Assembly: GCA_028752905.1 (NCBI GenBank)
Contig: JAQNBH010000009.1
Coordinates: 41,422,509 to 41,486,508, forward strand
DNA length: 64,000 nt
From: Cladorhizidae sp. MBARI D1340-BT2
Taxonomy: Eukaryota; Porifera; Demospongiae; Poecilosclerida; Cladorhizidae
Direction of reading: 5' to 3'
The first letter of the stretch is position 1. Each line of letters begins with the position of its first letter. Shown here piece after piece: positions 11,791 through 23,079 of the stretch. Made by a program: the position numbers and the translations under genes. A model generated the notes under the pieces. That model did not search any database, was not told the DNA's origin, and worked only from the letters and a program-made list of their open reading frames with translations.

Positions 11791-13925
11791 CAGGAGCCCC
11801 CGGCCTGAGGGCCGGATGAGGCCCGCAGTCCCATCGCCCGCCAAACTCCTTCCGTTACCACCGAAAAGTTCGTGAGTCTGCGCGCGCAGACACGTGAGTG
11901 ACGATGCCATAGCCGATGTTTAGTCGAAGGTATGCGGACTGTCCTCTAGTTTATAACATTTTCTTTAAGTCTGGTATTTTTTCTTTTCGTTAGAGAACCA
12001 TAGCTTCTGAGAATAAAAGTAGGAAAATAGAGGCAGAGAAAGGCATTTTCAATGAGGCGTGGACTGGTCGGTACTTCTTTGGTGAGCGAAAGGGGAAGCC
12101 AGTGTGCCTCACCTGCCTTGAATCTTTGAGTGTCTTCAAGGAGTTCAACGTGAAAAGGCACTTCACCATACAGCATGCAAAGTACATCGACATGAACAGA
12201 CATGAGCGCAGAGAAGAGACAGAGTGAGGTGGCTCGCTTGTCTGCCAGTCTGGAGAAGCAGACTACCTTGATCAGAAAGCAAGCAATGGAGAGCTCACAG
12301 AATACTCGTGCTAGCTACAATGTGGCGTTGCTGATTGCAAAGCACCTGAAGCCATTCTTAGAAGGAGAGTTTGTGAAGAGCTGTATGCTGGATGCAGTCG
12401 GCCCTGAGAAGAGGGATGTGTTTGTGAATGTCAGCCTCTCAACAATGACAGTCACATGGCATATAGAAGAGATGGCTGGAAATGTGAGATCTGCCACGAA
12501 CAAATGCTGTGTTTCTCTCTCCTTCTTCTCACTGGCCTTGGATGAGAGTACCGACGTGAAAGACACTGCTCAGTTGTGTGTGTTTGTTCGAGGTGTCACC
12601 CCAACTTTGAATATGTGAGAAATTTCTGCAAGTTGTCCCGATGAAGGGCACCAATACTGGCGCAGATATTTTGAACGCAGTGCTGAAGGTCGCTGATGAA
12701 ATGAATCTGGATTTGTCTCACCTAACTGCCATCACAACAGATGGTGCTCCACCCATGGTGGGGAGTCTGTCTCACTTATGCAGAAGTATGTTGAGGCATC
12801 CGGTCACCATCAGCAGATTAAAAGGCTGCATTGCATCGTGCACCAGGAAGCTGTGTGCACCAAATCAGCAACTATGAAGGACGCCATGGCAACTGTTGTG
12901 AAGGCAGTGAATGTGATCCTTGCCTGTGGACTGAGTCACCACCAATTTCAAGAGCTTCTGGTAGAGATGAAAGCAGAATATGGCAATCTACTGTACTTTT
13001 GTGAAGTTTGTTGGCTGAGTCGTGACAAGATGCTTAGCAGGGTGTTTGACCTCAGAAAAAAGATGGTGGCCTTCCTCGACAGCAAGGATCTGGGAGGGTT
13101 CAGATGTTTTCTGACCCGAGTTGGATTGCCAAGCTGGCCTTCCTTGCTGACATCACAGCTCACCTGAACCAGCTCAACCTCCAGCTTCAGGGGAAGGACC
13201 TCCTAGTCTGCAAATTGCACCTCACGTATCTCTGCATTTGAGTTGAAGCTCTACCTCTGGGAATCTCAGTGGAGAAGAACAACCCGTCACACTTTCCTCG
13301 TCTGTCATCTTGCTCTGAAGATGTTGGCATCATTGTCTGGGTGCAGTTTATCGGTAACCTCTGCTCTGAGTTTGCCAGCCATTTTGCTGACATGAGGTCA
13401 TATGCCCCAGCTTTCAAAATTTTCTCTTCGCCTTTTGATGTTGACTGTGAAGAAGTGCCATTAAAATTGCAGATGGAACTCATTGATCTCCAGTGTTCAG
13501 ATTTGAAGTCCAAGTTCCTTGCTTGCCAAATCCTCAATTTCTATGAGCACCACGTGCTCCCATCTGGACGGTTCCCCAACCTTACCAACCACGTCCAGTA
13601 AGCAGTGAGCATGTTTGGCACCACATACCGTTGTGAACAGTTGTTCTCCAAGATGAAGCATGCCAAGAGTAGGCTGCGTTCGCAACTTTCAGATCATCAC
13701 TTGTCTGATATGCTCCTTCTGTCACAACCTCTTCATTTAACCCCGATATTATATCTCTTTGTGGTCGCAAACAACATCAGGTGTCTCATTAATAAATTAT
13801 GATTGTTACCTTGCTTGTTTTTTCTGTCCTTCCATGGTTGCCCCTCCTCCCACCACCACCACCCCCACACCGCCCTCTTGAGTTTAGCCTTGTGGCCCTT
13901 GGGCTGAAAAGGTTGGGGGTTCCTG
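11791..13925 (+). mobile_element. hAT transposon remnant (GTF2IRD2/Charlie-like)
   Basis: The ends look like imperfect terminal inverted repeats. CAGGAGCCCCCGGCCT starts at 11791, and the reverse complement of the right end (13910-13925) is CAGGAACCCCCAACCT. The interior is a broken hAT transposase. The 8 bases outside each end do not match, so the target duplication is lost or the right flank was replaced; fragment E starts 52 bp further on. The left end is GC-rich and contains a 16-bp palindrome (GTCTGCGCGCGCAGAC, 11876-11891). Confidence 0.65.
12009..13792 (+). pseudogene. Broken hAT transposase, GTF2IRD2/ZBED-like
   Basis: A BED-like zinc finger lies at about 12030-12195 (RYFFGERKGKPVCLTC followed by VKRHF..QH). 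A hAT core follows in pieces: 12202-12616 (ASYNVALLIAKHLKPF, FFSLALDESTDVKDTAQL), 12641-12770 (AITTDGAPPMVG), 12778-13167 (LHCIVHQEAVC, VCWLSRDKMLSRVFDLR) and 13269-13600. The C-terminal dimerisation part lies at about 13605-13792 (YRCEQLFSKMKHAKSRLRSQ). At least four frame changes or stops interrupt it. It resembles the transposase-derived domain of vertebrate GTF2IRD2 and related Charlie-type hATs. Such proteins bind transposon ends through the BED finger and cut and paste DNA. This copy is dead. Confidence 0.85.
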
Positions 13926-13977
13926 AGGGCAGCAGACTTTTACAGCTTACCCGCATAGTGATATGTGGTGTGGAATG

Positions 13978-15183
13978 GGCATTGACCACGTGGCCGAGGA
14001 AGGTAATCTCATCGACACCGAAGACACACTTGCATGGGTGAATGACGAGACCATGCTGTTCAAGGCGATCGAAAACGGCAGTGAGATCCCGAAGATGCTC
14101 ATCGGGGGAGGAGCAGGCTACCAGGATGTCATCTAGGTAAATGAATATGCCCTGAAGAACTGTGTCCATCCGTCTCTGAAATGCTTGGGCTGCGTTTGCA
14201 AGGCCGAAACTCGAAAAGGCCAAAAGGAGTAATCACTGCTGTCTTGGGGATGTTCATAGCACGTACCGGAATCTGGTGATAGCCCTTAATCAGGTCAATC
14301 GATGAGAAAATGGTCGTACCAGCGAGTTGGCCGGCGAAGTCTTGGATGTGAGGCACCGGGTAGCAGTCAGTCTTGATGCTGCCATTGAGACATCTAAAGT
14401 CCCCGCATGGGCGCCAACCACCACCAGGTTTGGGTGCAATGTGAAGTGGGGATGCCCATTGACTGGAGGAGCGCCGGACGATCCCAAGGTATTCCATCTC
14501 TTTGAATGCAGCCTTTGCGACAGCAAGTTTGTCGGGGGACAAACTCCGGGCTGGCGAGTGGAGAGGAGGAGACTGACCAGTATCTATACAAAGCTCGACC
14601 ACATGGGGGACCCTGTCCTTGCGAAAAGACAACTCAGTGAGTTTAGGCCTAGAGGCGAGTAGGTTGGCATAGATATTGTTTACCTGAGGAGGTTTGACTA
14701 CGGTCAAAGGTACTGGTTGACACACAATGCTGGGTGCGGTGACGGTGGCGTGCGTGGCAGAGTGAACGAGGCGTTGTCCTCCCAGGTCGACTAGCAGTCC
14801 GTTGTCACGTAAGAAGTCTGCCCCGAGGATGGCCTGGTTCACATCAGCGACGATGAAAGACCCTTGGAAGCTCTTGCTCCCAAACTGGAGTGGAATGATA
14901 CGTGTGCCATAAGTTTTAATTTCTGTCCCATTGGCTGCCACTAGTGGGGCAGAATGGGCAGAGGAAGCGGCTGCGCGGTGGTCAGCAGGAGAAGCCGGGA
15001 CGAGAGAGACTTCTGCACCAGTGTCGATGAGGAAGGAGCATCCCGAGGCCCTATCCTGGACATGTAGAAGCCTTGAGGTTGTTGCGCCAGCCACCACGGC
15101 TACTGGTGGCCGGTGTTGGCGTTTCCCACTGGCGGTGTCTTAGCTAGGGGAATATGGGCCATCTGGCAGTTCTTCTGGGTGCA
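13978..15183 (-). pseudogene. Fragment E: LTR-less piece of a CsRn1-like pol (protease + half of RT)
   Basis: Nearly base-for-base the same as 24623-25842 of element F, on the same strand. It covers the end of gag, the gag/pol frameshift signal, the protease (LIDTGAEVSLV) and RT up to YLDD and FLGHVVNA. It has no LTR, primer site or polypurine tract. Compared with F it lacks 14 bp inside RT, a deletion lying between two GAAA repeats, which breaks the frame at about 14210. Homology stops abruptly at both ends, with no target duplication seen. High identity to F suggests a recent copy or a duplicated segment that was captured here. Confidence 0.9.
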
Positions 15184-17640
15184 ATAACCAATCATAGATG
15201 CACACTTGAGAATGCAGTATCAAATCTGAATCAGCAAACCTCTGCCTAGAAATGAGCTGTGTCACAAGTGGCTGCACGTTTTTTGCTAACAGGTGATCCT
15301 TGATTTCCTTTTTAAAAAAGGGTACTCATATCAAGTGAGTAAATTTCAAGTTGATTATTGAGGAAGTCACTGTAATGCCAAATTGAATTAATAATCGAAA
15401 AAGAAATGAAACAACAATTTACCAATGAAGACCCAGTTATTTACAGAACTTTACCAGTCTTTATTAAATATAAATAAAGGTTTGTCCTTGGTGGCAATGC
15501 TTGAATTTCTACCTTCATTTTACTTTCCTATTTTCTTCCTAATTTTTAACAATTTTTATCTATGAACCTTCCTTTGTCAAACATAATAGTTACATGTACA
15601 TGTCATCATTAATTCTGAAAAATCTACAGCACATAGTTGTACTGACTCATTACAATACGTTCTAAATATTAAACTTTGTTTTTAAAGTCAGGGTAAACTA
15701 GTGTAAGCTGAAGTTGTACCTATTTCTCTAAAAGGTTCTGACAATTGCTCTCTTTTTTTATACATCAATAAAACACTTTGTCCTACTTCTGTTTTTTATT
15801 TATTACTTACAATGATTTTATTGATCGAATTTATTCACTCAAATTCCTGATAAAAGCATAATTATAACTGTGCATTTCTCATTGCACTCAGCGACCTGAA
15901 ACTTGGATACATAATTCACAGTTTGGTGGTCGAAGTAGATATTCTTTAGTATGTCGACTCTGCCCCCTCAGTGATTTGGAGACCAAGAATCCCCTACTGC
16001 TGGATAACATATTGACCAAAGGGAGCTGAGTGTATATATAAGAGTGAAGATATGAGAGAATCGATATCACTTTACTTCTTAAATTAAGAGATATTTACAT
16101 GTATACCTAACCTTAAGTACTTTTTCATGCTCCCTGTGGGCATTAGCTATACTTTAGTAGTGTGTAAAGAGCTGGAGGAAACATGGAGTGATTTATGAGA
16201 ATCTGGTGGTGTTCTCTGGGGAAGAGAGCTGAAGAACCAGCTAAGGTCAATAGATACAGTTATTCTTGAGTAGATGCTTGGAGAAAATTCTTTTGCAGAA
16301 GTATGTAGGCAGGGCTAAGCTGTGAGATACAGCCCTCAACTATGGGGCCAAACACACCAGAACCATTCAGATTCTGAGCCACATAATGGCCTAGGAAATC
16401 AACCCTGCCCCTCTGTAGAGATCATGGACCCCTCCCTCCCTACCTCTCCGCTCCCCCACCCCACACCGGTGTGGGAGACCCTCCCTGCTCCCTCTGTGGC
16501 ATGCAGACCATGGCTCCCTCACTGCTGGTTCACATATGGTCAGCAAAAAAAGCCAAATGTTGGGTGTAAGGATACCTCACTGTTGCTGAGCAAATTAGAG
16601 GGAATGGATATATATTTCTTGCCAAATTCATAACTTATGCGCTTCCTATGGGCATACCATGGATTAACCTTTGATACCACCAACTCTGGCTTCACTTTGG
16701 TCTGAGTCATGTTCTAATGTTCTGTATCACTTTTTGTTGAGCTGATCTCACATTCATGTGCACATGCCTTATAGACATACCAATTAAGTTTTATTTTTTG
16801 TTATCTTATCTTTACTTCTATACTTAACTCAGTAGGAATTTCTAAACCTGAAGTATATTCAACTTTTTCGATGCTTGACCACCTAAAGCCACAAGTCCTG
16901 ATGGTTTTAGTCCCAAGCTTCAGAAATACTGTGCTTCTGCATTTTAACAAATTATTTGGTCCAAACTAGTTTGTCACCATTACGTGAATGTGTGTTCATT
17001 TAATCATTCCCATACTCGGACGTGGAGATATTAAAAATTATGACTAATTTCTCTTGTCATATTTCCCTTGTTCCAGAAAGGATCATCAAATATTAGACTG
17101 CCAATTCCTCTTAAATTAATTTTGTAAGGTCATCAGCAGTTCCTTATTTTTTTCTTTCAGCAATGTCAGTGATTCTTTCAACTTATGTACCGTATTTTAC
17201 GGCCTATAAGATGCGCCCCCATTTCAGCTCAGAATATTTTGGGGGAAAACTATTTAGTGTGGTTTAGCATCATGTGCATGTTGCACTTGGGTACCCAATT
17301 TTTTATTACTGTTCTGCTGCTCTGCTAATGTGCTCCTTTGCATAGTTTATAACTTTCAGTTTGTAGCTGATAGTATAGCTTAATCTTTTTCCTCCTGTAG
17401 CCATAATATTATTATTGATAAGAGGAATCAACACTGTAGCAGCTATAATAATAGCAATGAGAACAAGGAGACAACCATGTCAACCACTACCCTGCTGTAT
17501 AATGAGACAACTCCAGCATTGCAAAGGAACAGCTCAAGAATTGCCCGATTGTGCAATGGGGCAGCTCTCACACTGCCTGGTGGGCACCGAGGAAGGAAAA
17601 CCATCAACTAGAGCCCTACCTGTGTAGCTTTTACTTAATT
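15184..17640. other. Unassigned interval
   Basis: AT-rich DNA without a recognisable gene. Open frames at 15888-16070 (minus), 16322-16633 and 17415-17627 show no known motif. At 17188-17222 there is a phrase (CCGTATTTTACGGCCTATAA) like the ends of some widespread DNA transposons, but no partner end was found. Confidence 0.55.
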
Positions 17641-18480
17641 TGTGAGAAACAAAATTACAGCTATCCTAGAGCAACTACTACTAGTAAGGCATATCTAGGT
17701 AAGCATACATAACTTTTAGCTACATCACTCTATTCATGAAACAATATTATAGCAAAGAAATTTCTACTAGAGCATTTATGAGCAAAGAAATCTCAACTAT
17801 GAACAAATTCAGAGCACATTTAGGTAGGCATACAGGGCTTTGTAGCCTCACACTTTTACTGTATTCATGAAACAAAATTATAGCAAACCATCTATTCTGG
17901 AGCAATGACTTCTCAAAAGAGAAGGAATTCAAAGTATACCTAGGTAACTTGGCTGTGTAGCCTCACTATGTCACTCTATAATGAAACAAAATTACAGCAG
18001 AGAAATTTCTCGAGAGAGAGAGAGAGAGCAAATTCTGACCAAATTAGGTATGTGTGTATAGCCTCACTAGTTATCATGAAACAAAATTACAGCAAAGAAA
18101 TCTATCCAGAGTAACTACTTCTCCAGAGAGAAAAAATTCAGAGTACATAAACATAAGCATACATTCTTGTGTAGCCTTACAAAATAAAATTACAGCAACG
18201 AAATCTATCCTGGAACAACTATACTTCTCAAGGCAGAAATAATTAAGTGCACATCTAGGTCTGTGTCGCCTCACAATATTTCTCTATTTATGAAACAAAA
18301 TTTCAAGAAAAAAAACTCTTCTGGAACAACAACTTCTCAAGACTGAAAGAATTCAGAGCACATCTAGGTAGCCAGTGTAGTGTTCTATATAAGAATAATT
18401 ATAAGAAACAAAATTACAGGTCTATCTTGGAACTATATAGCTACTACTTCTAGAGTGAGAAATAATTCATAGCAGATCTG
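17641..18480 (+). repeat. Tandem array I: ~100-125 bp degenerate units with splice-site-like borders
   Basis: About seven or eight imperfect units. A typical unit has an acceptor-like stretch (GAAACAAAATTACAG), a ~61-bp core (CAAAGAAATCTATCCTGGAG through CTACTTCTCAAGAG to GAATTCAGAGCACATCTAG), a donor-like GTAAGCATACAT, and a linker (GTGTAGCCTCACTATGTCAC). Units differ by many substitutions and indels. The core is not a multiple of three, so an in-frame exon ladder is not supported as it stands. The same family recurs at 27.5-31.7 kb. Confidence 0.8.
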
Positions 18481-19073
18481 TAGCAATTCTTGGTAAGCAT
18501 AGGTACTTGTGTAACATCACTCAATGGGCAAAGAAATATATCCTCCACCAACTACATTTTTCAATATCAAAGAGATTTGGAGAAATATTCCAGAAAAACG
18601 AAGGTTTACTATGTTGCTACATGCCTGCAGTCAAGCGCACACCCAAGATATCTAATTTGGACATCTTTTGAAGAATTTAGGGAATTTTGAGTAGGCATAG
18701 ATGCCTGATGATGTCACTAGGTTATTGTAAGCCAGCAACCAAACTAACCTATCAGCAACAACAGAGAGAAAGAACTCTAGGTAAACATATGCATGGGTAG
18801 CAATGGTTAATAGGTACACTACTATAGCAATTCGACTGTGTGCGACGAGAAGGATGGGAAGACTCGTACAATGTGGAGAAAGCCTCCACACAAACCCACC
18901 ATTACTACTCAGTGGACCACGAAATTTTGTGTATTGTCATGATTTTTTTTGGCAGAAAATGAACAAAAACACAACACTTGCCGTCCATCCTCTCAGTAAA
19001 TGTACGTTACTGTCAGTGAAACCTCTGACAGGTAGTTTCCTGGCCTGCAAACCACAAGACGAATGGGGAGAAT

Positions 19074-19127
19074 GTGGCAAACCACACCAATGCAGAGAAC
19101 GTGGCAAACCACACCAATGCAGAGAAC
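19074..19127. repeat. 27-bp tandem repeat, two exact copies
   Basis: Two adjacent identical 27-bp units (19074-19100 and 19101-19127) starting GTGGCAAACCACACC. A related partial unit precedes them. They fall inside overlapping short open frames on both strands that I do not regard as genes. Confidence 0.85.
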
Positions 19128-19274
19128 GTGGGAAGATATCAACGATCGTGAGTTCGACCTCAGGAGAACACAGATGACAAAACTCTTGCGTGGATTCGGG
19201 AACGAGCTCCTGATAGGTTGCCACGAAGTCACCTTGGAGACAAGTGACGTCAAACTGAACAAGTAGCTCGTAGT

Positions 19275-19283
19275 TATAAAAGG
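19275..19283 (+). promoter_or_regulatory. TATA-box-like sequence
   Basis: TATAAAAGG, followed about 140 bp later by a very short ATG frame (19425). It lies in the ~600 bp that are extra relative to the paralogous block at 29.2-29.9 kb, so it may belong to an inserted, unpaired LTR. It could equally be chance in AT-rich DNA. Confidence 0.3.
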
Positions 19284-20070
19284 ACTGAACTTTGTATACT
19301 ATTGAGAGAGGGCGCTAAAAAGTGGGAGTTGTCTTTATTGAGTACGAATTGTTATTGAGTAAGAGCACTTGATTGATTCGTTGTTCTTGGGATATATTAG
19401 CACTAGACTCTTGCTAATCAGCGACATGGCAAAGGGTGCTGTGTTTATTGTTTGGTCTGAAGAGAGGTTCTAGCCAGGGAGGTTAGAAGAGGTTCAGGCG
19501 TCGGGACCGGGAACTTGGATCTGTCAAGAGCAAAGCGTGTCTTGGCCAGAAAGAAGTTTCGGTTACAGTTACCTCATACCTGATTCAGAGGTGCCTCCTG
19601 GTAACTCACTTTCCATTCTCCATGGTACTTCTATGGAATATGATCTCATAACAGTGGAATATCAACAATTTCGTTAGACAATGCCAAACAACAATCAATA
19701 AATTTTAACTTTCCTTGCCTGGGAAAAAGCCCGTGGAAGTTCCTTGCAATAGTCACTCAGGTAGGCATGCAGCTGAACACAACACATTGAGGAGCTTGTG
19801 ACTTACATATATACCTTGAAGACCATCCCTACACTCTTGACGGTTCTAGTCACTTAGGGAGTTCAATGCAGTACCATTCATCAGTCTTAGAATGCAGACA
19901 CTTCCATATCTGACAAGTAGGATGTTAAGAAACTACCACTGCTTCAGACGTTCCCATATATGATTTGTAGGAAGTTACATATCCGACAAGTAGGATGATA
20001 TTCACTGCTTTGGGTGACTACATGGCAGTCCAACAGGCTGATAAGCTCCACATCAATTGGACCAGTACCA

Positions 20071-20992
20071 CTTTCTTTATATATCAATAGGATTTTGAAA
20101 TTTGTATAGTTATCTTTTGTGTTTCATGTGTGTACCCAATATTTATACACATGACCCCATATATGAATCATCTTTTACTCTCTTCTCACTATAATGCAAA
20201 TAACGTCTTTAGTGTTCTTACTTCCTCATTTACATGTTCTATAATGGCACTCATCACCTGTAATTCCTTATTAAAAACCAATAATTAAGATTTGTGTCTA
20301 TTGTTACATGCATCATCTATTACATATATCCTGTAATTACTTGCATTAATATTCGCCATATAAATACATGCATACATTTGTTACTAATAAGACACGCAAA
20401 TTTACTTTGTTTCAAGTGAAAATTCACCTGAAACATAAATGCATCATGTTCCACAATGTGGTAGATTTCAGCATGAGGTATTTGGAGCTTTAAACCAACA
20501 GGAAGGACAACATCAAGTAAGAGACTATGAGGCAGTTTAAGATAAAGCAGATCTCACCAGCTGAACTCTAAAGTAGCAGAGGGATTGCCATCTGAGAACA
20601 CATTTGCAAGTTATTAAAACTTCTCTAATTATTCAGACCTAAATTTACAGCAGTACCATTAAAACAGTTCTTCTTTAATGTTGACTCCTTAGAGTAGATC
20701 ATTTTCTATCACTCTAGGTTTCTCTGCCTTCAAGGTCGGTATGCCATGAGAAGTAAAACTTATCTATCATTTGTTGTAAAGAGAATCAAAGTGCAGGATT
20801 GGTCATCTAGCCTCTTGTAAGAGTGCGTGATATCACACCTAGATCATTCATTGGATCACCACCTTCAAAAGAGTCATACAATTTCACTTTTCAGCTCGTC
20901 AGTCTCTCCCCTGAAAGATTAACACCCAACAATGGAAACAATGACAATGCTAACCTTCAGTCAGACAATGCCAAACAACAAGTTGATGGGGT
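20071..20992 (+). repeat. Paralogous block II, left part (interrupted by element F)
   Basis: The last ~170 bp (20820-20992) form an open stretch in one frame and share phrases (CAGACAATGCCAAACAACAA) with block I at about 19676-19695. Its continuation lies beyond element F at 26767. The first ~700 bp hold nothing I recognise. Confidence 0.45.
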
Positions 20993-21190
20993 TGTAGGGA
21001 AGTCTATGTTTAGGATTCCCTGCGAGGTTCTGTGTCACCGTGTTGTATCTCTTCTACCCGATAGAGAAAGATAATTGAAACTTCATGAGAAAGAGACAAC
21101 GTAACAAAAGGTGATCATCAATTCGAATATTTAGTATTAAAAGTCAAGGGAGTTATGTCCCGATTACTGTTCCGTAATTGCGCTGCCACA
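20993..21190 (-). repeat. Element F 3' LTR
   Basis: 198 bp, TGTAGGGAAG to GCTGCCACA on the plus strand. It matches 26569-26766 except for one substitution (near 21071). Confidence 0.93.
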
Positions 21191-21203
21191 TAGCTCCCCC
21201 CAG
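21191..21203 (-). other. Element F polypurine tract
   Basis: On the minus strand CTGGGGGGAGCTA abuts the 3' LTR, between the pol stop (21240) and the LTR. Confidence 0.75.
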
Positions 21204-21239
21204 AACTGACTTGATCTTGTATCGTCGTCCACGGGTGGC

Positions 21240-23079
21240 TCAGCCCAAAAACCTTGCCGGTGTCTTGAATTTTCGTCCAGAGCGTGTAGTTCCTAGGATT
21301 GGGGTACTTCGTATCCCGTGTGATGGGTCCGGGGAGTGTTGAGTTGTCCGGACAGTGGGTTGTGCTAGGGGACGTTGAGGGTGGTGACCACGGCGAGGTG
21401 GCTGTGCCACTTGGACCTCGGCAGACTCATCAATATGTGCCATTTTCAGCCTATCGATCGAGATGGTCTCCTCGCGATGGCCGACCTGGACTTTGAAGAA
21501 TTTGTCCCCTGTGGTCAATACCCGAAATGGGCCATCGTAAGGTGGCTGTAGGGGCGACTTGTGGCTGTCGTGACGAATGAAGACAAATTTGGCCAAAGAG
21601 AGGAAGGCCGGAGGTGGTGTGAGAGCCATGGTGCACTGGGGGGACCGGTCTGAGTTCTACCACATTGTCACGGAGGCGGCGGAGAAGTTCCGGAACTGGT
21701 TCGCCCTGTCCATGGCCCAAAAACTCCCCGGGGACAGTGAGTGGCGATCCAAACACTAGCTCTGCTGGGGATGTACCTAGGTCCTCCTTCGGCATGGTCC
21801 GGAGTCCTAGCATGACCCAATGAAGGTCTGATGTCCACGAGGGCGATTGACAGCGGGCTCTGAGGGATGCTTTCATGCTTCGATGGAACCTTTCCACAAG
21901 GCCATTCACCTGAGGGTGGTAAGCCGTAGTCCAATGTAGTTTGGTTCCGAGGAGGTTGGAGAGATCTTGCCAGAGTTGAGATGTGAACTGGGGTCCTCTG
22001 TCAGAGGAGACATCGGAGGGAAGGCCGTAACGAGTAATCCATCCACTCAAGAAGGCATCAGCCACGTCTTTGGTACTTGTGCTAGCCAGGGGAATTGCTT
22101 CTGGCCAGCGAGTGACTCTGTCCACTACGGTGAGGAGGTTGGTGAAACCTTTAGAGAGTGGGAGTGGCCCTACGAGATCCACATTCACATGGTCGAATCG
22201 GAGTATGGGCTCGTTGTACTCAGATAGTGGGGCACGGTGGTGGCTGTTGACTTTGGCTGGTTGGCAAGCAATGCATGTCCTGGCCCATTCTACGACCTGT
22301 CGACCAAGGCCGTGCCAGACGTACTTGCGGGCTACCAGCTTGCGGGTTGCCTGTATGCCTGGATGGCTGAGGCCATGAAGGGTGTCGAAAATGCAACGGC
22401 GGAAAGAGACAGGTACGAGGGGACGTGGTCGACCAAGAGACACATCACACAACAGGGTTGTGTGATTGGGTCCAAAGGGAATGTCCTTAAGTTGAAGGCC
22501 GGTGATTGCTGTCCGGCAGGCAGCCATATCGACTGGGTCTGCGAGCTGTGCGGTTGCAAGGGCAGAGAAATCAATGCCTCCACTGATGGCCGAAATGGCA
22601 GCACGGGAAAGAGCGTCTGCTACCACGTTGTCCTTGCCTGCCACGTGTCTAATGTCCACGGTGAATTCTGAGATCGCTGAGAGCTGGCGCTGTTGTCGTG
22701 CAGACCAGGCATCCGAGATCTTACCGAGGGCAAACGTGAGTGGTTTGTGGTCGGTAAACAGTGAGAACTGGCGCCCTTCCAGGAAATACCTGAAGTGACG
22801 GATAGCCGCGTGGGCAGCAAGCAATTCTCTGTCGAATGCACTATATCTGGTCTGGGCTGGCTGGAGCTTGCGGCTGAAGAAGGCCAGCGGTCGCCAGAGG
22901 CCATCTGTGAATTGCTCAAGAGTGCCTCCAATGGCCATATCTGAAGCATCAACGGCTACAGCCGTGGGAGCATCTGCACGGGGATGGACCAGGAGGGCAG
23001 CAGAGGCCAGAGCAGTCTTTGCATCACGGAATGCTTTGTCCATGGTGGTCGACCATTTCACCGGAGAGCTCCTGGCGGG
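21240..23079 (-). pseudogene. Element F pol, second part: RNase H and integrase
   Basis: Continues pol after the hAT insertion. RNase H comes first (VDASD, ELLAAH, TDHKPLTFAL, ADALSRA). The integrase zinc finger follows (HGLSHPG...CIACQ), then the core with D in NVDLVGPLP, D in SSDRGPQF and E in NGLVERFH. The C-terminal domain with YDGPFRVL and SIDRLKMAHID sits in another frame at 21240-21629, so there is a frameshift near 21610. The catalytic residues themselves are kept. The frame ends 49 bp before the LTR. Confidence 0.9.
23072..23079. repeat. 8-bp target duplication of the hAT insertion (left)
   Basis: CTGGCGGG, repeated exactly at 24447-24454. Confidence 0.9.

Larger units (their letters stand above)
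18481..20070 (+). repeat. Paralogous block I following the tandem array
   Basis: Several stretches match block III (29230-29930): the GATGCCTGATGATGTCACTAG region near 18700, the TCAGAGGTGCCTCCTGGTAAC region near 19590, and the GGAAGTTCCTTGCAATAG to CATCCCTACACTCTTGACGG region at 19735-19850. It also matches block II (near 26980-27110) at 19975-20050. About 600 bp at roughly 18950-19580 appear to be extra relative to block III. No open frame is kept between copies, so I do not call a gene. Confidence 0.6.

Noticed and set aside
11783..13933. 8-bp target duplication for the GTF2IRD2-like hAT
   Set aside because: The flanking octamers (ATCCGGGA and AGGGCAGC) do not match.
17188..17222. Transposon-end-like phrase CCGTATTTTACGGCCTATAA
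   Set aside because: No matching inverted end or target duplication nearby; too short to call an element.
18803..19266. Small gene on either strand around the 27-bp repeat
   Set aside because: Open frames exist on both strands through the repeat, with no motif, and the region is repeat-derived.
20823..21074. Host exon or small gene
   Set aside because: The frame runs into element F's LTR, and the related blocks at 19.6 and 29.65 kb do not keep it open.
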